This document shows, piece after piece, positions 1-7,678 of a stretch of DNA of 39,325 nucleotides. Made by a program: the position numbers and the translations under genes. The notes below the pieces were generated by a model. That model had not been told where the DNA came from. It ran no database searches and was given only the letters and a program-made list of their open reading frames with translations. The DNA is taken from assembly GCF_900765565.1 (NCBI RefSeq), contig NZ_CAAFRZ010000113.1:1-39325 (forward strand), written 5' to 3'. Within the stretch, counting starts at the first letter, position 1, and every line of letters begins with the position of its first letter. Source of the DNA: an uncultured Dialister sp. GTDB lineage: Bacteria; Bacillota; Negativicutes; Veillonellales; Dialisteraceae.

Positions 1-16
1 CACTATAATACCACTG

Positions 17-55
17 AAAAAGGTGTCCGGCTCGCTTGAGTCAGACACCTTTTTT
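17..55. terminator. Bidirectional rho-independent terminator
   Basis: A stem of AGGTGTC (21-27) and GACACCT (44-50) is flanked by A-rich sequence on the left and six T on the right. The apical part contains a second small hairpin, CTC-GCTT-GAG. It probably ends a gene lying outside the window to the left, but its symmetry lets it work in either direction. Confidence 0.8.
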
Positions 56-352
56 GGCGACTGTTTTAATTCAATTATTTCACAGCCCCATTGTATAAGG
101 TTCCCCTTCCTTTTAAGCGCAGCGCCCCACCCGCTTCGACGAGCGCAGCGACGTTGAAGCCACCACCCGGTTGGCAGGCGCAGCGATGCCAACCTGCAAC
201 CCTTACGAATCTTTCGTACGCTTAGCCCGTAAACTCTGCGGTCTCATCCCCAATATATAATCGCGGCGCTATATAATCTGTGCGCCGCCACCTTCCCCTC
301 AGCCACTTCAGCCACCTCAGTCACTTCAGCCACCTTTTCAACAAACAGCAAA
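56..352. repeat. Non-coding mosaic: twin hairpins, GCGGCGC hairpin, 9-nt array
   Basis: No gene is seen here. It holds two adjacent hairpins with the same loop GCGCAGCGA (stems 133-141/152-160 and 169-176/187-194), one GCGGCGC/GCGCCGC hairpin (263-288) and four tandem 9-nt units of the type AGCCACYTC (301-336). These are members of the intergenic repeat vocabulary found throughout the window. Confidence 0.75.
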
Positions 353-389
353 ACAGTACCATGAAAAGTTCCCCTTTCCATGGTACTGT
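353..389 (-). terminator. Terminator of the fab-rnc operon
   Basis: Perfect 11-bp arms ACAGTACCATG (353-363) and CATGGTACTGT (379-389) enclose a partly paired loop. In the minus direction the stem is followed by TTTTG. It lies just beyond the rnc stop codon and closes the fatty-acid operon. Confidence 0.75.
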
Positions 390-394
390 CTCTT

Positions 395-1129
395 TCACAC
401 AGCTGCACCATTTTTGATGCGGCTGATAGCTTCTTTCGCTGCCCGCTGGGCTGCTTCCTTTTTATTTTTTCCGATACCCGTTCCGAAATCTTTCCCATTG
501 ATAGTAATCTGCATCCAGATGGTCTTATCATGGTCCGGTCCTTCATCGTGAATCACATTGTATCGGATTTCTACGTCCCCATGCTTCTGGACCAGTTCCT
601 GGAGGTCTGTCTTATAGTCATGGTCATAGTTGCCTTCATCAATGAGGTCAAGGTATTTCTTTAAATGCCCCAGGATAAAACGGGCCGCCACTTCGTAGTT
701 GTTGTCCAGATAAACGGCGCCGATGATGGACTCGAATGCATCGCCCAGGATAGACATTCTCGTCCGGCCTCCGGACATTTCTTCGCCCTTTCCCAAAAGC
801 ATATACTTGCCTACCTGAAATTTGGCGGCACATTCCGCGCAGGCCGGTTTACATACGGCACTGGCCTTGGCCCGTGTCAGTTTTCCTTCCGGCCAGGAAG
901 GAAAGCGGAGGAAAAGGTATTCCCCCACCACCAGATCAAGAACGGCGTCCCCAAGAAATTCCAGTCTTTCATTGTCATGGATGACTTCCCCCTTATGCTC
1001 ATTGGCATAGGAGGTATGGGTCAAGGCGGTATTCAGAAGCTCGATATTCTGCATGGGAATGTCATTATCCTCTGCAAATTTCCTGACCGCTTCCAGCCGC
1101 TCTTTCCGTCTTGTTTCAGCGTGGCTCAT
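395..1129 (-). CDS. rnc: Ribonuclease III
   Basis: RNase III cleaves double-stranded RNA in rRNA precursors and mRNAs. The 244-residue protein has the signature NERLEFLGD (53-61) and the expected metal-binding acids E54, E57, D61, D130 and E133 of the endonuclease domain. A double-stranded-RNA-binding domain fills about residues 171-244 and ends in the typical KNKKEAAQRAAKEA helix. Its ATG overlaps the fabF stop as ATGA, so translation is probably coupled. It is the last gene of the fatty-acid operon, a position common in Firmicutes. Length and motifs are normal for the family. Confidence 0.97.
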   Translation of the reverse strand: MSHAETRRKERLEAVRKFAEDNDIPMQNIELLNTALTHTSYANEHKGEVIHDNERLEFLGDAVLDLVVGEYLFLRFPSWPEGKLTRAKASAVCKPACAECAAKFQVGKYMLLGKGEEMSGGRTRMSILGDAFESIIGAVYLDNNYEVAARFILGHLKKYLDLIDEGNYDHDYKTDLQELVQKHGDVEIRYNVIHDEGPDHDKTIWMQITINGKDFGTGIGKNKKEAAQRAAKEAISRIKNGAAV

Positions 1130-2373
1130 TCTTCATAGCGCCTCATAATAACAACGGCGTTATGACCGCCGAAGCCGAAGGCATTGGACATGGTAACATC
1201 TACCTTTACATCCCGCGGTCCTTCCGAAACGTAGTCCAGGTCGCATTCAGGATCCGGAGTCTTCAGGTTCAGGGTCTGGTGAACCCGGTTGTGTTCAATG
1301 GAAAGTACGCAAACCACCGCTTCGATGGCACCAGCAGCGCCAAGAAGGTGGCCGGTCATGGACTTGGTGGAGTTGATTACTACATCATAGGCATGTTTGC
1401 CGAGGACGTCTTTAATGGCCTTGGTTTCGTTTTTATCATTCAAACCCGTGGATGTTCCATGGGCATTGATATAGTCGATATCATTGGGGGAAATTCCGGC
1501 ATCGTCGATAGCTTTCTGCATGCACCTTGCAGCCAGCACGCCGCCGGGACGGGGAGCGGTAATATGATAGGCATCGCCATTGGAGCCGTAGCCGATAACT
1601 TCCGCATAAATGTGGGCGCCTCTCTTTTTTGCATGTTCCAGTTCTTCCAGGATCAGTACGCCACTGCCTTCGCCCAGGACAAATCCATCTCTCCTAACAT
1701 CAAAGGGGCAGGACGCTTCTTCCGGAGGGCATTCCCGGGAGGAGAGGGCCTTCATGGCAGCAAATCCAGCCATAGGGGTCTTGGCAACAGCTGCTTCCGT
1801 GCCGCCGGCAAACATAACATCGGCATCGCCGTACTGGATGGTCCGTGTCGCACGGCCAATGGCGTTATTTCCGGAAGCGCAGGCGGTAACATCTGCCAGC
1901 ACCGGTCCCATGAGTCCGAAATTGATGGAAACCTGGCCTGCTGCCATGTTGGCAATCATCATAGGTACTGCAAAGGGGTTGACCTTTGTGGGTCCTTTGA
2001 TATCGATGCGGTGAACCGTTTCTTCCATGGTATTGATACCACCGATGCCGGTACCGATGATGGTGCCTACCCGGTTCGGATCTTCCTTCGTCATATCCAG
2101 CTTGGCATCGTCCACAGCCATCTTTGCTGCAGCTACGGCAAACTGCACATTCCGATCCATATGGCGGACCGCTTTCCGGTCTCCCACATATTTCACGGCA
2201 TCAAAATCTTTGACTTCTCCTGCAATGCGGACCGGGAAACCTTCCGCATCAAATTCGGTAATCGGACCAACGCCGGACTTCCCAGCCATCAGGGCATCCC
2301 AGAAAGCATCCGTACCGATACCTACAGGAGAAACAACGCCCATACCTGTAATAACAACTCTTCTTTTTTCCAT
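1126..2373 (-). CDS. fabF: 3-oxoacyl-ACP synthase II
   Basis: FabF condenses malonyl-ACP with growing acyl-ACP in the elongation cycle of type II fatty-acid synthesis. The Cys-His-His triad is visible as C165 (TACASGNN), H305 (NAHGTSTG) and H342 (MTGHLLGAAGA), with K337 also conserved. The open frame extends upstream, but the start at MEKRRVVITGMG is chosen because it begins the family's beta strand and is preceded by GAGGTG; this gives 415 residues, the usual size. It is separated from acpP by 179 bases holding three hairpins and overlaps rnc by 4 bases. Confidence 0.97.
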   Translation of the reverse strand: MEKRRVVITGMGVVSPVGIGTDAFWDALMAGKSGVGPITEFDAEGFPVRIAGEVKDFDAVKYVGDRKAVRHMDRNVQFAVAAAKMAVDDAKLDMTKEDPNRVGTIIGTGIGGINTMEETVHRIDIKGPTKVNPFAVPMMIANMAAGQVSINFGLMGPVLADVTACASGNNAIGRATRTIQYGDADVMFAGGTEAAVAKTPMAGFAAMKALSSRECPPEEASCPFDVRRDGFVLGEGSGVLILEELEHAKKRGAHIYAEVIGYGSNGDAYHITAPRPGGVLAARCMQKAIDDAGISPNDIDYINAHGTSTGLNDKNETKAIKDVLGKHAYDVVINSTKSMTGHLLGAAGAIEAVVCVLSIEHNRVHQTLNLKTPDPECDLDYVSEGPRDVKVDVTMSNAFGFGGHNAVVIMRRYEE

Positions 2374-2552
2374 TAAGGAGCACCTCACTAATAAACGATA
2401 TATGTAATGCACGAAAGGATAAGACCTCAAAAAAACGGGCAACCCCCGGGAAACACTGGTTACCCACTTTTTTGGGGTATTTTCCCCCATCATACTGGTT
2501 TGCCGGGGAACAGGTTCCCCGGCTTCCATTATGATTATGACAAATTCCTGTA
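2374..2552 (-). promoter_or_regulatory. acpP-fabF intercistronic region with stacked hairpins
   Basis: The strongest structure is a perfect 10-bp inverted repeat, GCCGGGGAAC (2502-2511) and GTTCCCCGGC (2514-2523), with only 2 bases between the arms. Next to it are GGGG-TATTTT-CCCC (2474-2487) and an arm pair GGGCAAC/GTTACCC with one G-U pair. No T-run follows the main stem, so it is more likely an RNA-processing or stabilising element, or a partial attenuator, than a full terminator. It could let acpP message exceed fabF message; this is inference. Confidence 0.55.
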
Positions 2553-2786
2553 TTACTGAATCTGGCTGTCGATATAGTCTACAGCGTTCTTTACTGTCTT
2601 GATCTTTTCAGCAGCATCATCCGGAATTTCAATATCGAATTCTTCTTCGAATGCCATGATCAGTTCAACGATATCGAGGGAATCAGCGCCCAGGTCGTCA
2701 ATGAAAGTAGAATCGATGGTTACATCAGCTTCGTTAACGCCGAGCTGGTCAACAACGATTTTCTTCACTCTGTCAAAAGTGCTCAT
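2553..2786 (-). CDS. acpP: Acyl carrier protein
   Basis: Small acidic carrier (77 residues) that holds fatty-acyl intermediates on a 4'-phosphopantetheine arm. The attachment serine is S36 in GADSLD, followed by the typical helix [18 protein letters not shown]. The start is preceded by AAGGTGGTG. It sits between fabG and fabF as in most Firmicutes, but has its own well-matched promoter upstream and hairpins downstream, which fits the very high demand for this protein. Confidence 0.98.
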   Translation of the reverse strand: MSTFDRVKKIVVDQLGVNEADVTIDSTFIDDLGADSLDIVELIMAFEEEFDIEIPDDAAEKIKTVKNAVDYIDSQIQ

Positions 2787-2827
2787 TTATGATTTCACCA
2801 CCTTTCATTGAAAATAGTACCTTTCTG

Positions 2828-2856
2828 ATTATATTACAACCACGGGAGGTTGTCAC
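2828..2856 (-). promoter_or_regulatory. Internal promoter for acpP
   Basis: On the minus strand GTGACA (2851-2856) is followed after 17 bp by TATAAT (2828-2833), with the acpP start about 42 bases downstream. The spacer contains the inverted repeat ACAACC/GGTTGT. The match to the sigma-70 consensus (5/6 and 6/6, ideal spacing) makes an operon-internal promoter likely. Confidence 0.65.
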
Positions 2857-2908
2857 CTGTTTTTATAAATTTAACAGGCCCCAATTGATGAGGTGCCTCC
2901 CTGGAGCT

Positions 2909-3652
2909 TTACATAGCCAATCCGCCGGATACCACCAGTACCTGACCGGTGATATAGGAAGAGTCATCGGATGCCAGGAAGCATACGGCCTTCGCCACAT
3001 CTTCCGGCTGCCCCATACGGCCCAAAGGAATGGAGGCAATCATGGATTCCCTGATCTTTTCAGGAATGCCATCGGTCATGGCAGTCTCGATAAATCCGGG
3101 AGCCACCGCATTGACACGGATATTCCGGGCCGCCAGTTCTTTGGCACAGGACTTGGTAAGACCAATGACACCGGCCTTGGCAGCGGCATAATTAGCCTGT
3201 CCGATATTGCCCATGATACCTACGACGGAGGAAATATTAATAATGGAGCCCTTTCTCTTTCTCATCATCATCATGGCTGCTGCCTTGGTGGTGAGGAAAT
3301 CACTTTTCAGGTCTGTAGCAATGACATCATCCCAGTTTTCTTCCTTCATCCGGATCAGAAGAGCGTCACGGTTGATGCCGGCATTATTCACAAGGACATC
3401 AAGACCGCCAAATTCTTCCTTCACAGTTTTGAAAACCCGGTCCACATCTTCACTCTTGGATACGTCTCCCTGCACCGTGAATGCACGGCCACCGGCAGCT
3501 TCGATTTCTTCCTTCACTTTTTCTGCTGCTTCCCGGCTACCTGCATAATTCAGGGCCACACAGTACCCTTTTTCTGCCAGAGCCAGGGCAATGGCGCGGC
3601 CGATGCCCCGGGAAGCCCCGGTAACAAGAGCAGACTTTTCAACGTTTTCCAT
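2909..3652 (-). CDS. fabG: 3-oxoacyl-ACP reductase
   Basis: NADPH-dependent short-chain reductase that reduces 3-oxoacyl-ACP in each elongation round. The 247-residue protein has the cofactor motif TGASRGIG (11-18), NNAG (89-92) and catalytic S142, Y155 and K159 (NISS ... YAAAK). The asparagine that normally completes the active-site tetrad is replaced by D114 (IATDLKS), which is unusual for FabG. The start has AGGAGA at proper spacing, and only 3 bases separate it from the fabD stop. A 122-base gap with a promoter follows before acpP. Confidence 0.96.
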   Translation of the reverse strand: MENVEKSALVTGASRGIGRAIALALAEKGYCVALNYAGSREAAEKVKEEIEAAGGRAFTVQGDVSKSEDVDRVFKTVKEEFGGLDVLVNNAGINRDALLIRMKEENWDDVIATDLKSDFLTTKAAAMMMMRKRKGSIINISSVVGIMGNIGQANYAAAKAGVIGLTKSCAKELAARNIRVNAVAPGFIETAMTDGIPEKIRESMIASIPLGRMGQPEDVAKAVCFLASDDSSYITGQVLVVSGGLAM

Positions 3653-3655
3653 GGA

Positions 3656-4594
3656 TTATTCTCCTTTCAGGGCTGCCACCACTTCATCCACCGTTGCCGC
3701 ATCTTCTGCATGGTGGCAGGGAATGGAGCGGTCAATTTTTCTCATGAATCCGGATAGAACGGTGCCTGGGCCGGCTTCAACAGTATAATCCACACCGCCG
3801 GCGATCATGTTGCGTACCGATTCTTCCCAATGCACCGGATGGGCCGCCTGGTCCACCAGATTTCTGCGGATATCCTCTGCCTTTGTTTCTTCCTTTGCAT
3901 TTACATTGGCCACTACCGGGATCCGGGTATCATGGATAGCAATGGAGTCCAGCACTTCTTTCAACCGTTTGGCAGCCGGTTCCATAAGGGTGGAATGGAA
4001 GGGGGCACTCACGTGGAGCATGATAGCCCTGCGGGCACCGGCAGCTTTCAATGCAGTGCAGGCCTTTTCTACAGCCTTTGTGGCGCCGGCAATCACCACC
4101 TGTCCCGGGCAGTTGAAGTTCACCGCCTGCACCGGTTCGCTGTCCGTAGATACAGACTGGCAGACTTCTACAATCTTATCCGGTGTGAGGCCGATGACTG
4201 CTGCCATGCCGCCTTCACCCAGGGGTACCGCTTCCTGCATGAAACGGCCGCGAAGATGAACCGTCTTCACCGCGTCCGCAAAGGAAAGGGCTCCCGCTGC
4301 TACGAGGGCGGAATATTCACCCAGGCTGTGGCCTGCGGCAATATCCGGTTCAATGCCCTTTTCTTTCAGTACCTGCCATACAGCCACACTGGCAGTCAGG
4401 ATGGCGGGCTGGGTAAATTCCGTCTTCATCAGTTCGGAATCGGGACCTTCAAACATCATTTTAGAAATGGAGAAGCCCAGTGTATCGTCCGCTTCTTCCA
4501 CCAGTTTCTTTACAGAATCATATTTTTCATAAAGATCATGAACCATTCCCACTTTCTGGGATCCCTGTCCGGGGAAAAGAAATGCAAGTTTCAT
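3656..4594 (-). CDS. fabD: Malonyl-CoA:ACP transacylase
   Basis: FabD transfers malonyl from CoA to ACP to feed the elongation cycle. The 312-residue protein starts with FLFPGQGSQ, carries the nucleophile S90 in GHSLGEY and the catalytic histidine H200 in SAPFHS. The start is preceded by GAGGTGAT. Upstream, a 177-base gap separates it from fabH, the place where many Firmicutes keep an enoyl reductase gene. Confidence 0.97.
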   Translation of the reverse strand: MKLAFLFPGQGSQKVGMVHDLYEKYDSVKKLVEEADDTLGFSISKMMFEGPDSELMKTEFTQPAILTASVAVWQVLKEKGIEPDIAAGHSLGEYSALVAAGALSFADAVKTVHLRGRFMQEAVPLGEGGMAAVIGLTPDKIVEVCQSVSTDSEPVQAVNFNCPGQVVIAGATKAVEKACTALKAAGARRAIMLHVSAPFHSTLMEPAAKRLKEVLDSIAIHDTRIPVVANVNAKEETKAEDIRRNLVDQAAHPVHWEESVRNMIAGGVDYTVEAGPGTVLSGFMRKIDRSIPCHHAEDAATVDEVVAALKGE

Positions 4595-4771
4595 TGTATC
4601 ACCTCATGAGTAAGAAAAAGGGTAATTTGATTATATGTATAGAATGGCTAAACATCATTTGTATGGGGCTTGTACCTGACAGGGCTTCAGCCTTCGGCCA
4701 GGGCAATGCGCAAGCATGGCTCTACCTGCCGGCAGGGCCCTGTCTGCAGGACAACCCCCTGCCCAATCCAT
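4595..4771 (-). other. fabH-fabD gap without a gene
   Basis: This 177-base gap in an otherwise tight operon holds no convincing gene. It contains GC-rich inverted elements such as CCTGCCGGCAGG and GGGCCCTG near 4728-4743, similar in flavour to the repeats elsewhere in the window. In many Clostridia fabK lies at this position, so the gap may mark a lost or moved gene. Confidence 0.5.
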
Positions 4772-5764
4772 TCACATCCAACGCATCACATCGCAGCCCC
4801 AGGTGAGGCCGGCACCAAATCCCGTGAGAACTACAATATCACCATGATGGACCTTTCCTGCCCGTACGGCTTCGTCCAACGCAATACCCACGGAAGCAGC
4901 CGATGTATTACCAAAGCGGTTCACATTCACCCACATTTTATCCTGTGGAAGGCCAAGGCGCTTGGCAATGGCCTGGATAATGCGGTTATTCGCCTGATGG
5001 GCGATGAACATATTAATATCCTCTTTTTTCAGTCCCGCTTTATCCAGTGTTTTCATTGTGGTAGCGTCCATATGGCGAACAGCAGCCTTAAACACTTCCG
5101 GTCCTTCCATGTGGATATAAATACGGCCGGAATCAATGGCCCTGTGGGTTACCGGTTCTGCTACACCACTGGCCGGGATGTCGAGGATTTTGCCCAGGCT
5201 CCCGTCGGAACCCAGGTCCGATGCCAGGAGGCCATAGCCATCCGGTACTTCCCCGATCACCGCAGCTCCGGCACCATCGCCGAAGAGGATACAGGTAGAC
5301 CGGTCATGCCAGTTCACCAGGCGGGACAGGATTTCCGCCCCTATGATCAGTATATGTTTATACATACCCGCCTTTACCAGGTTTGATGCCAGGGCGGTGG
5401 CATAAATATAGCCGGAACAGCCCGCAGAAATATCCATGGCTCCTGCATGGGTGCATCCCAGTTTATCCTGTACCAGGCAGGCCGTGGAAGGAACCACATA
5501 ATCCGGAGACGCCGTAGCTACCAGGACGAAATCGATATCATCAGGGGTAAGGCCCGATGCTTCCAGCGCCTTTTTGGCTGCTTTAATACAGAGGTCCGAC
5601 GTATTTTCAGACTGGGCAGCAATATGCCTGGTCTCAATCCCCGTCCTTGTACGAATCCATTCATCGGAGGTATCCACCATTTTTTCCAGATCCCCATTGG
5701 TGAGTATCTTCTCCGGTGCATAGTGGCCGGTTCCCAGGATACCGGCGGAGCATTTATCACTCAT
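4772..5764 (-). CDS. fabH: 3-oxoacyl-ACP synthase III
   Basis: FabH starts fatty-acid synthesis by condensing an acyl-CoA primer with malonyl-ACP. From MSDKC the protein has 330 residues with catalytic C116 (ISAGCSGY), H256 (IAHQANN) and N286 (FGNTSAA), and the typical DTSDEWIRTRTGI near residue 31. The frame also allows a TTG start two codons earlier; the ATG at 5764 is preferred, with AAAGGA upstream. It lies 41 bases after plsX. Confidence 0.97.
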   Translation of the reverse strand: MSDKCSAGILGTGHYAPEKILTNGDLEKMVDTSDEWIRTRTGIETRHIAAQSENTSDLCIKAAKKALEASGLTPDDIDFVLVATASPDYVVPSTACLVQDKLGCTHAGAMDISAGCSGYIYATALASNLVKAGMYKHILIIGAEILSRLVNWHDRSTCILFGDGAGAAVIGEVPDGYGLLASDLGSDGSLGKILDIPASGVAEPVTHRAIDSGRIYIHMEGPEVFKAAVRHMDATTMKTLDKAGLKKEDINMFIAHQANNRIIQAIAKRLGLPQDKMWVNVNRFGNTSAASVGIALDEAVRAGKVHHGDIVVLTGFGAGLTWGCDVMRWM

Positions 5765-5805
5765 AGTCAAATAATCCTTTCTTTGAAAGGAGCATAAACG
5801 ACGGC

Positions 5806-6843
5806 TCAGTCGACGCTGCCCCGCATTTCTTCCTTTTTCATCTGACCCAGGGCTTCAGTAACCACCTGGTCCAGGTGTTCATTACATACATCCCTGGCCA
5901 TGCGGATTGCATTCTTGATGGCCTTTGCTTTCGATGCGCCATGGCAGATCAGGAGAACTCCCCGAATACCAAGGAGCGGGGCACCGCCATATTCCGCATA
6001 ATCAAGCCGTTTAGCCACATATTTCTTCAGCGCCGGCTTCAGGAGAAGACCTCCCAGCTTTGCCCGCAGGCCTCCCTGCATAACTGCCTCTTTCAGGAGC
6101 GTGGCAATCAGCTTCCCAGCACCCTCGCCAAATTTCAGCACCACATTCCCTGTAAACCCATCGGTCACAATGACGTCAAAGTCTCCGGTCATTACATCCC
6201 GTCCTTCTGCATTGCCTGCAAAGGGGATGATTTTCTGGCGGCTCAGTACAGAATTGGCTTCTGCCACCAGGGGGCTGCCCTTGGCACTTTCAGCGCCAAT
6301 ATTCAGGAGTCCAATGCGGGGAGAATCGATGCCTGCCACTTTTTTTGCATAAATATAACCAAGCAGCGCATTCTGTATATAGGTGTCCACCTTGGGCTGG
6401 GCACTGGCACCGGAATCAATGAGGTACGTGTACCCGCCCTTTTCATTGGGAATAGGAGTAAGAATAGCCGGCCGCTCTATGCCTTTGATGCGTCCGATCC
6501 CCAGAAGGCCCGCTGTTACAGCGGCGCCGGTAGACCCGGGCGCTACGAGGGCGCCGCAGGTGCCGTCTTTCACAAGGCGGGCCCCCACCGAAATGGAGGC
6601 ATCCTTCTTCTTCCGGAATGCCATGCCCGGATGTTCTCCCATTTCAATCACTTCGGAGGCATGATGGATTTCCACCAGAGGATTGTTCTCCTCATGGTTT
6701 TCCTTTACAATCCGGCCTATTTTCTCCTGGTCCCCTACAAGAACTACGGGAATCTTGTATTCCCGCACCGCCTGCAGGGCCCCAAGCACAATTTCCAGGG
6801 GGGCAAAATCTCCGCCCATCGCATCGACAGCAATTTTATCCAT
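5806..6843 (-). CDS. plsX: Phosphate acyltransferase PlsX
   Basis: PlsX makes acyl-phosphate from acyl-ACP for the PlsY step of phospholipid synthesis at the membrane. The 345-residue protein begins with the diagnostic IAVDAMGGDFAP and has the family segments LVAPGSTGAAVTAG and VIVTDGFTGNVVLK. GGAGG precedes the ATG, which overlaps the end of fapR by 8 bases. The fapR-plsX-fabH order is the standard Firmicutes arrangement and implies FapR control. Confidence 0.97.
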   Translation of the reverse strand: MDKIAVDAMGGDFAPLEIVLGALQAVREYKIPVVLVGDQEKIGRIVKENHEENNPLVEIHHASEVIEMGEHPGMAFRKKKDASISVGARLVKDGTCGALVAPGSTGAAVTAGLLGIGRIKGIERPAILTPIPNEKGGYTYLIDSGASAQPKVDTYIQNALLGYIYAKKVAGIDSPRIGLLNIGAESAKGSPLVAEANSVLSRQKIIPFAGNAEGRDVMTGDFDVIVTDGFTGNVVLKFGEGAGKLIATLLKEAVMQGGLRAKLGGLLLKPALKKYVAKRLDYAEYGGAPLLGIRGVLLICHGASKAKAIKNAIRMARDVCNEHLDQVVTEALGQMKKEEMRGSVD

Positions 6844-7399
6844 GGGACGCCTCCGTCTGATTCAAAATCTCCATAATAAACTTCGCCCGGTAAACCTCCT
6901 GGTCGCCGGCGAAAAAGCTGATGTAAATGTGTTTCTTATTGCCCCGCATCAGTACGATGCGTCCTTTTACAATCAGAAGTGTACCAGGTACTACAGGAAT
7001 CTTATATTTTATATTTCCCACCTGGGTAGAGGCGAAAGGAACCCCGGCCAGGGACTCCGCAAAATCAGCAGCCGCTCCATAGAGCTTTTCTGCCGGTACC
7101 ATTCCAGCACCGTCTGCCACTTCTTCGTCAGTCTTAAATAGACCGACTCCCTTATCCCCCACATCCAGATCAAGGATGCGAATCCCCTTTCTGGCTTCGG
7201 AAGGCTGGGAAATGACAAGCTGCTCCATACGCTCCCGCATTTGGGGGATACCCAGAGTCTGCCGGTCAAGCCGTATGGTGGCCTGGGAAACAGAAAAATG
7301 CCCTGCCAGATCCTCATCTGTCAGACATGGATTTTGGCGAAGTAAACTCTGTATGGCTTCCCGTCTTTTGTTTTTATCCATTTTACATTTTTCAGTCAC
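6836..7399 (-). CDS. fapR: Fatty-acid biosynthesis transcriptional repressor FapR
   Basis: FapR represses fatty-acid and phospholipid genes and is released by malonyl-CoA. The N-terminal part is a DeoR-like helix-turn-helix (LTDEDLAGHFSVSQATIRLDR) and the C-terminal part a hot-dog-fold ligand domain (about residues 70-187). The start is uncertain: the GTG at 7399 has AGGTGA 5 bases upstream and gives 187 residues, a GTG at 7408 adds three, and the ATG at 7381 has no clear ribosome site. It heads the operon, so it probably represses itself. Confidence 0.93.
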   Translation of the reverse strand: MTEKCKMDKNKRREAIQSLLRQNPCLTDEDLAGHFSVSQATIRLDRQTLGIPQMRERMEQLVISQPSEARKGIRILDLDVGDKGVGLFKTDEEVADGAGMVPAEKLYGAAADFAESLAGVPFASTQVGNIKYKIPVVPGTLLIVKGRIVLMRGNKKHIYISFFAGDQEVYRAKFIMEILNQTEASHG

Positions 7400-7419
7400 T
7401 ATTATCACCTACTGCTAAT

Positions 7420-7428
7420 ACTATACCA
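7420..7428 (-). promoter_or_regulatory. Extended -10 promoter of the fap-fab operon
   Basis: TATAGT (7420-7425) preceded by TGG (7426-7428) forms an extended -10 element about 20 bases before the fapR start; no good -35 box is seen. The overlapping GGTATAGTATTAG resembles half of a FapR operator in general composition, which would give autoregulation, but the match is not strong. Confidence 0.45.
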
Positions 7429-7559
7429 TAACGGTGCAAGTATTTCCATGAACAGATAAACACAGCAGTTTTTTCACCAAGCTATGAATGTTTCGAAATA
7501 TAATAAACGATAATTTATTTATGTATGAGAATATTAAATAATATTTATCATTCTTGCCA

Positions 7560-7588
7560 TTGACTTCTTAGTTATCATGGAATAAACT
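7560..7588 (+). promoter_or_regulatory. Promoter of the FabK/NMO-type gene
   Basis: TTGACT (7560-7565), a 17-bp spacer and TAAACT (7583-7588) form a sigma-70-type promoter about 90 bases upstream of the plus-strand oxidoreductase. The region 7409-7678 is AT-rich and includes the palindromes TTTCGAAA (7491-7498) and AATATT-AAAT-AATATT just upstream. Confidence 0.6.
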
Positions 7589-7644
7589 ACAGTAAATACA
7601 GGATATATTAAGTACAGCTATTTGTCAAACACATTTATTTTATA

Positions 7645-7662
7645 GTTTCATATTTATGAAAC
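7645..7662 (+). promoter_or_regulatory. Operator-like palindrome before the FabK/NMO gene
   Basis: GTTTCAT and ATGAAAC form a perfect 7-bp inverted repeat around the spacer ATTT, ending just before the ribosome site AAGGAG. Its size and place fit a repressor site or a weak hairpin over the leader. The cognate regulator is not known. Confidence 0.45.
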
Positions 7663-7678
7663 AGTAAGGAGAAATACT

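Noticed and set aside
1111..2376. Long plus-strand open frame of 421 codons opposite fabF
   Set aside because: It is antisense to a complete fabF with catalytic residues and correct start, and its translation is rich in Gly, His and Phe without family features.
4595..4771. Degraded fabK between fabH and fabD
   Set aside because: No translated segment resembling FabK could be found in any frame, so a pseudogene call is not supported.
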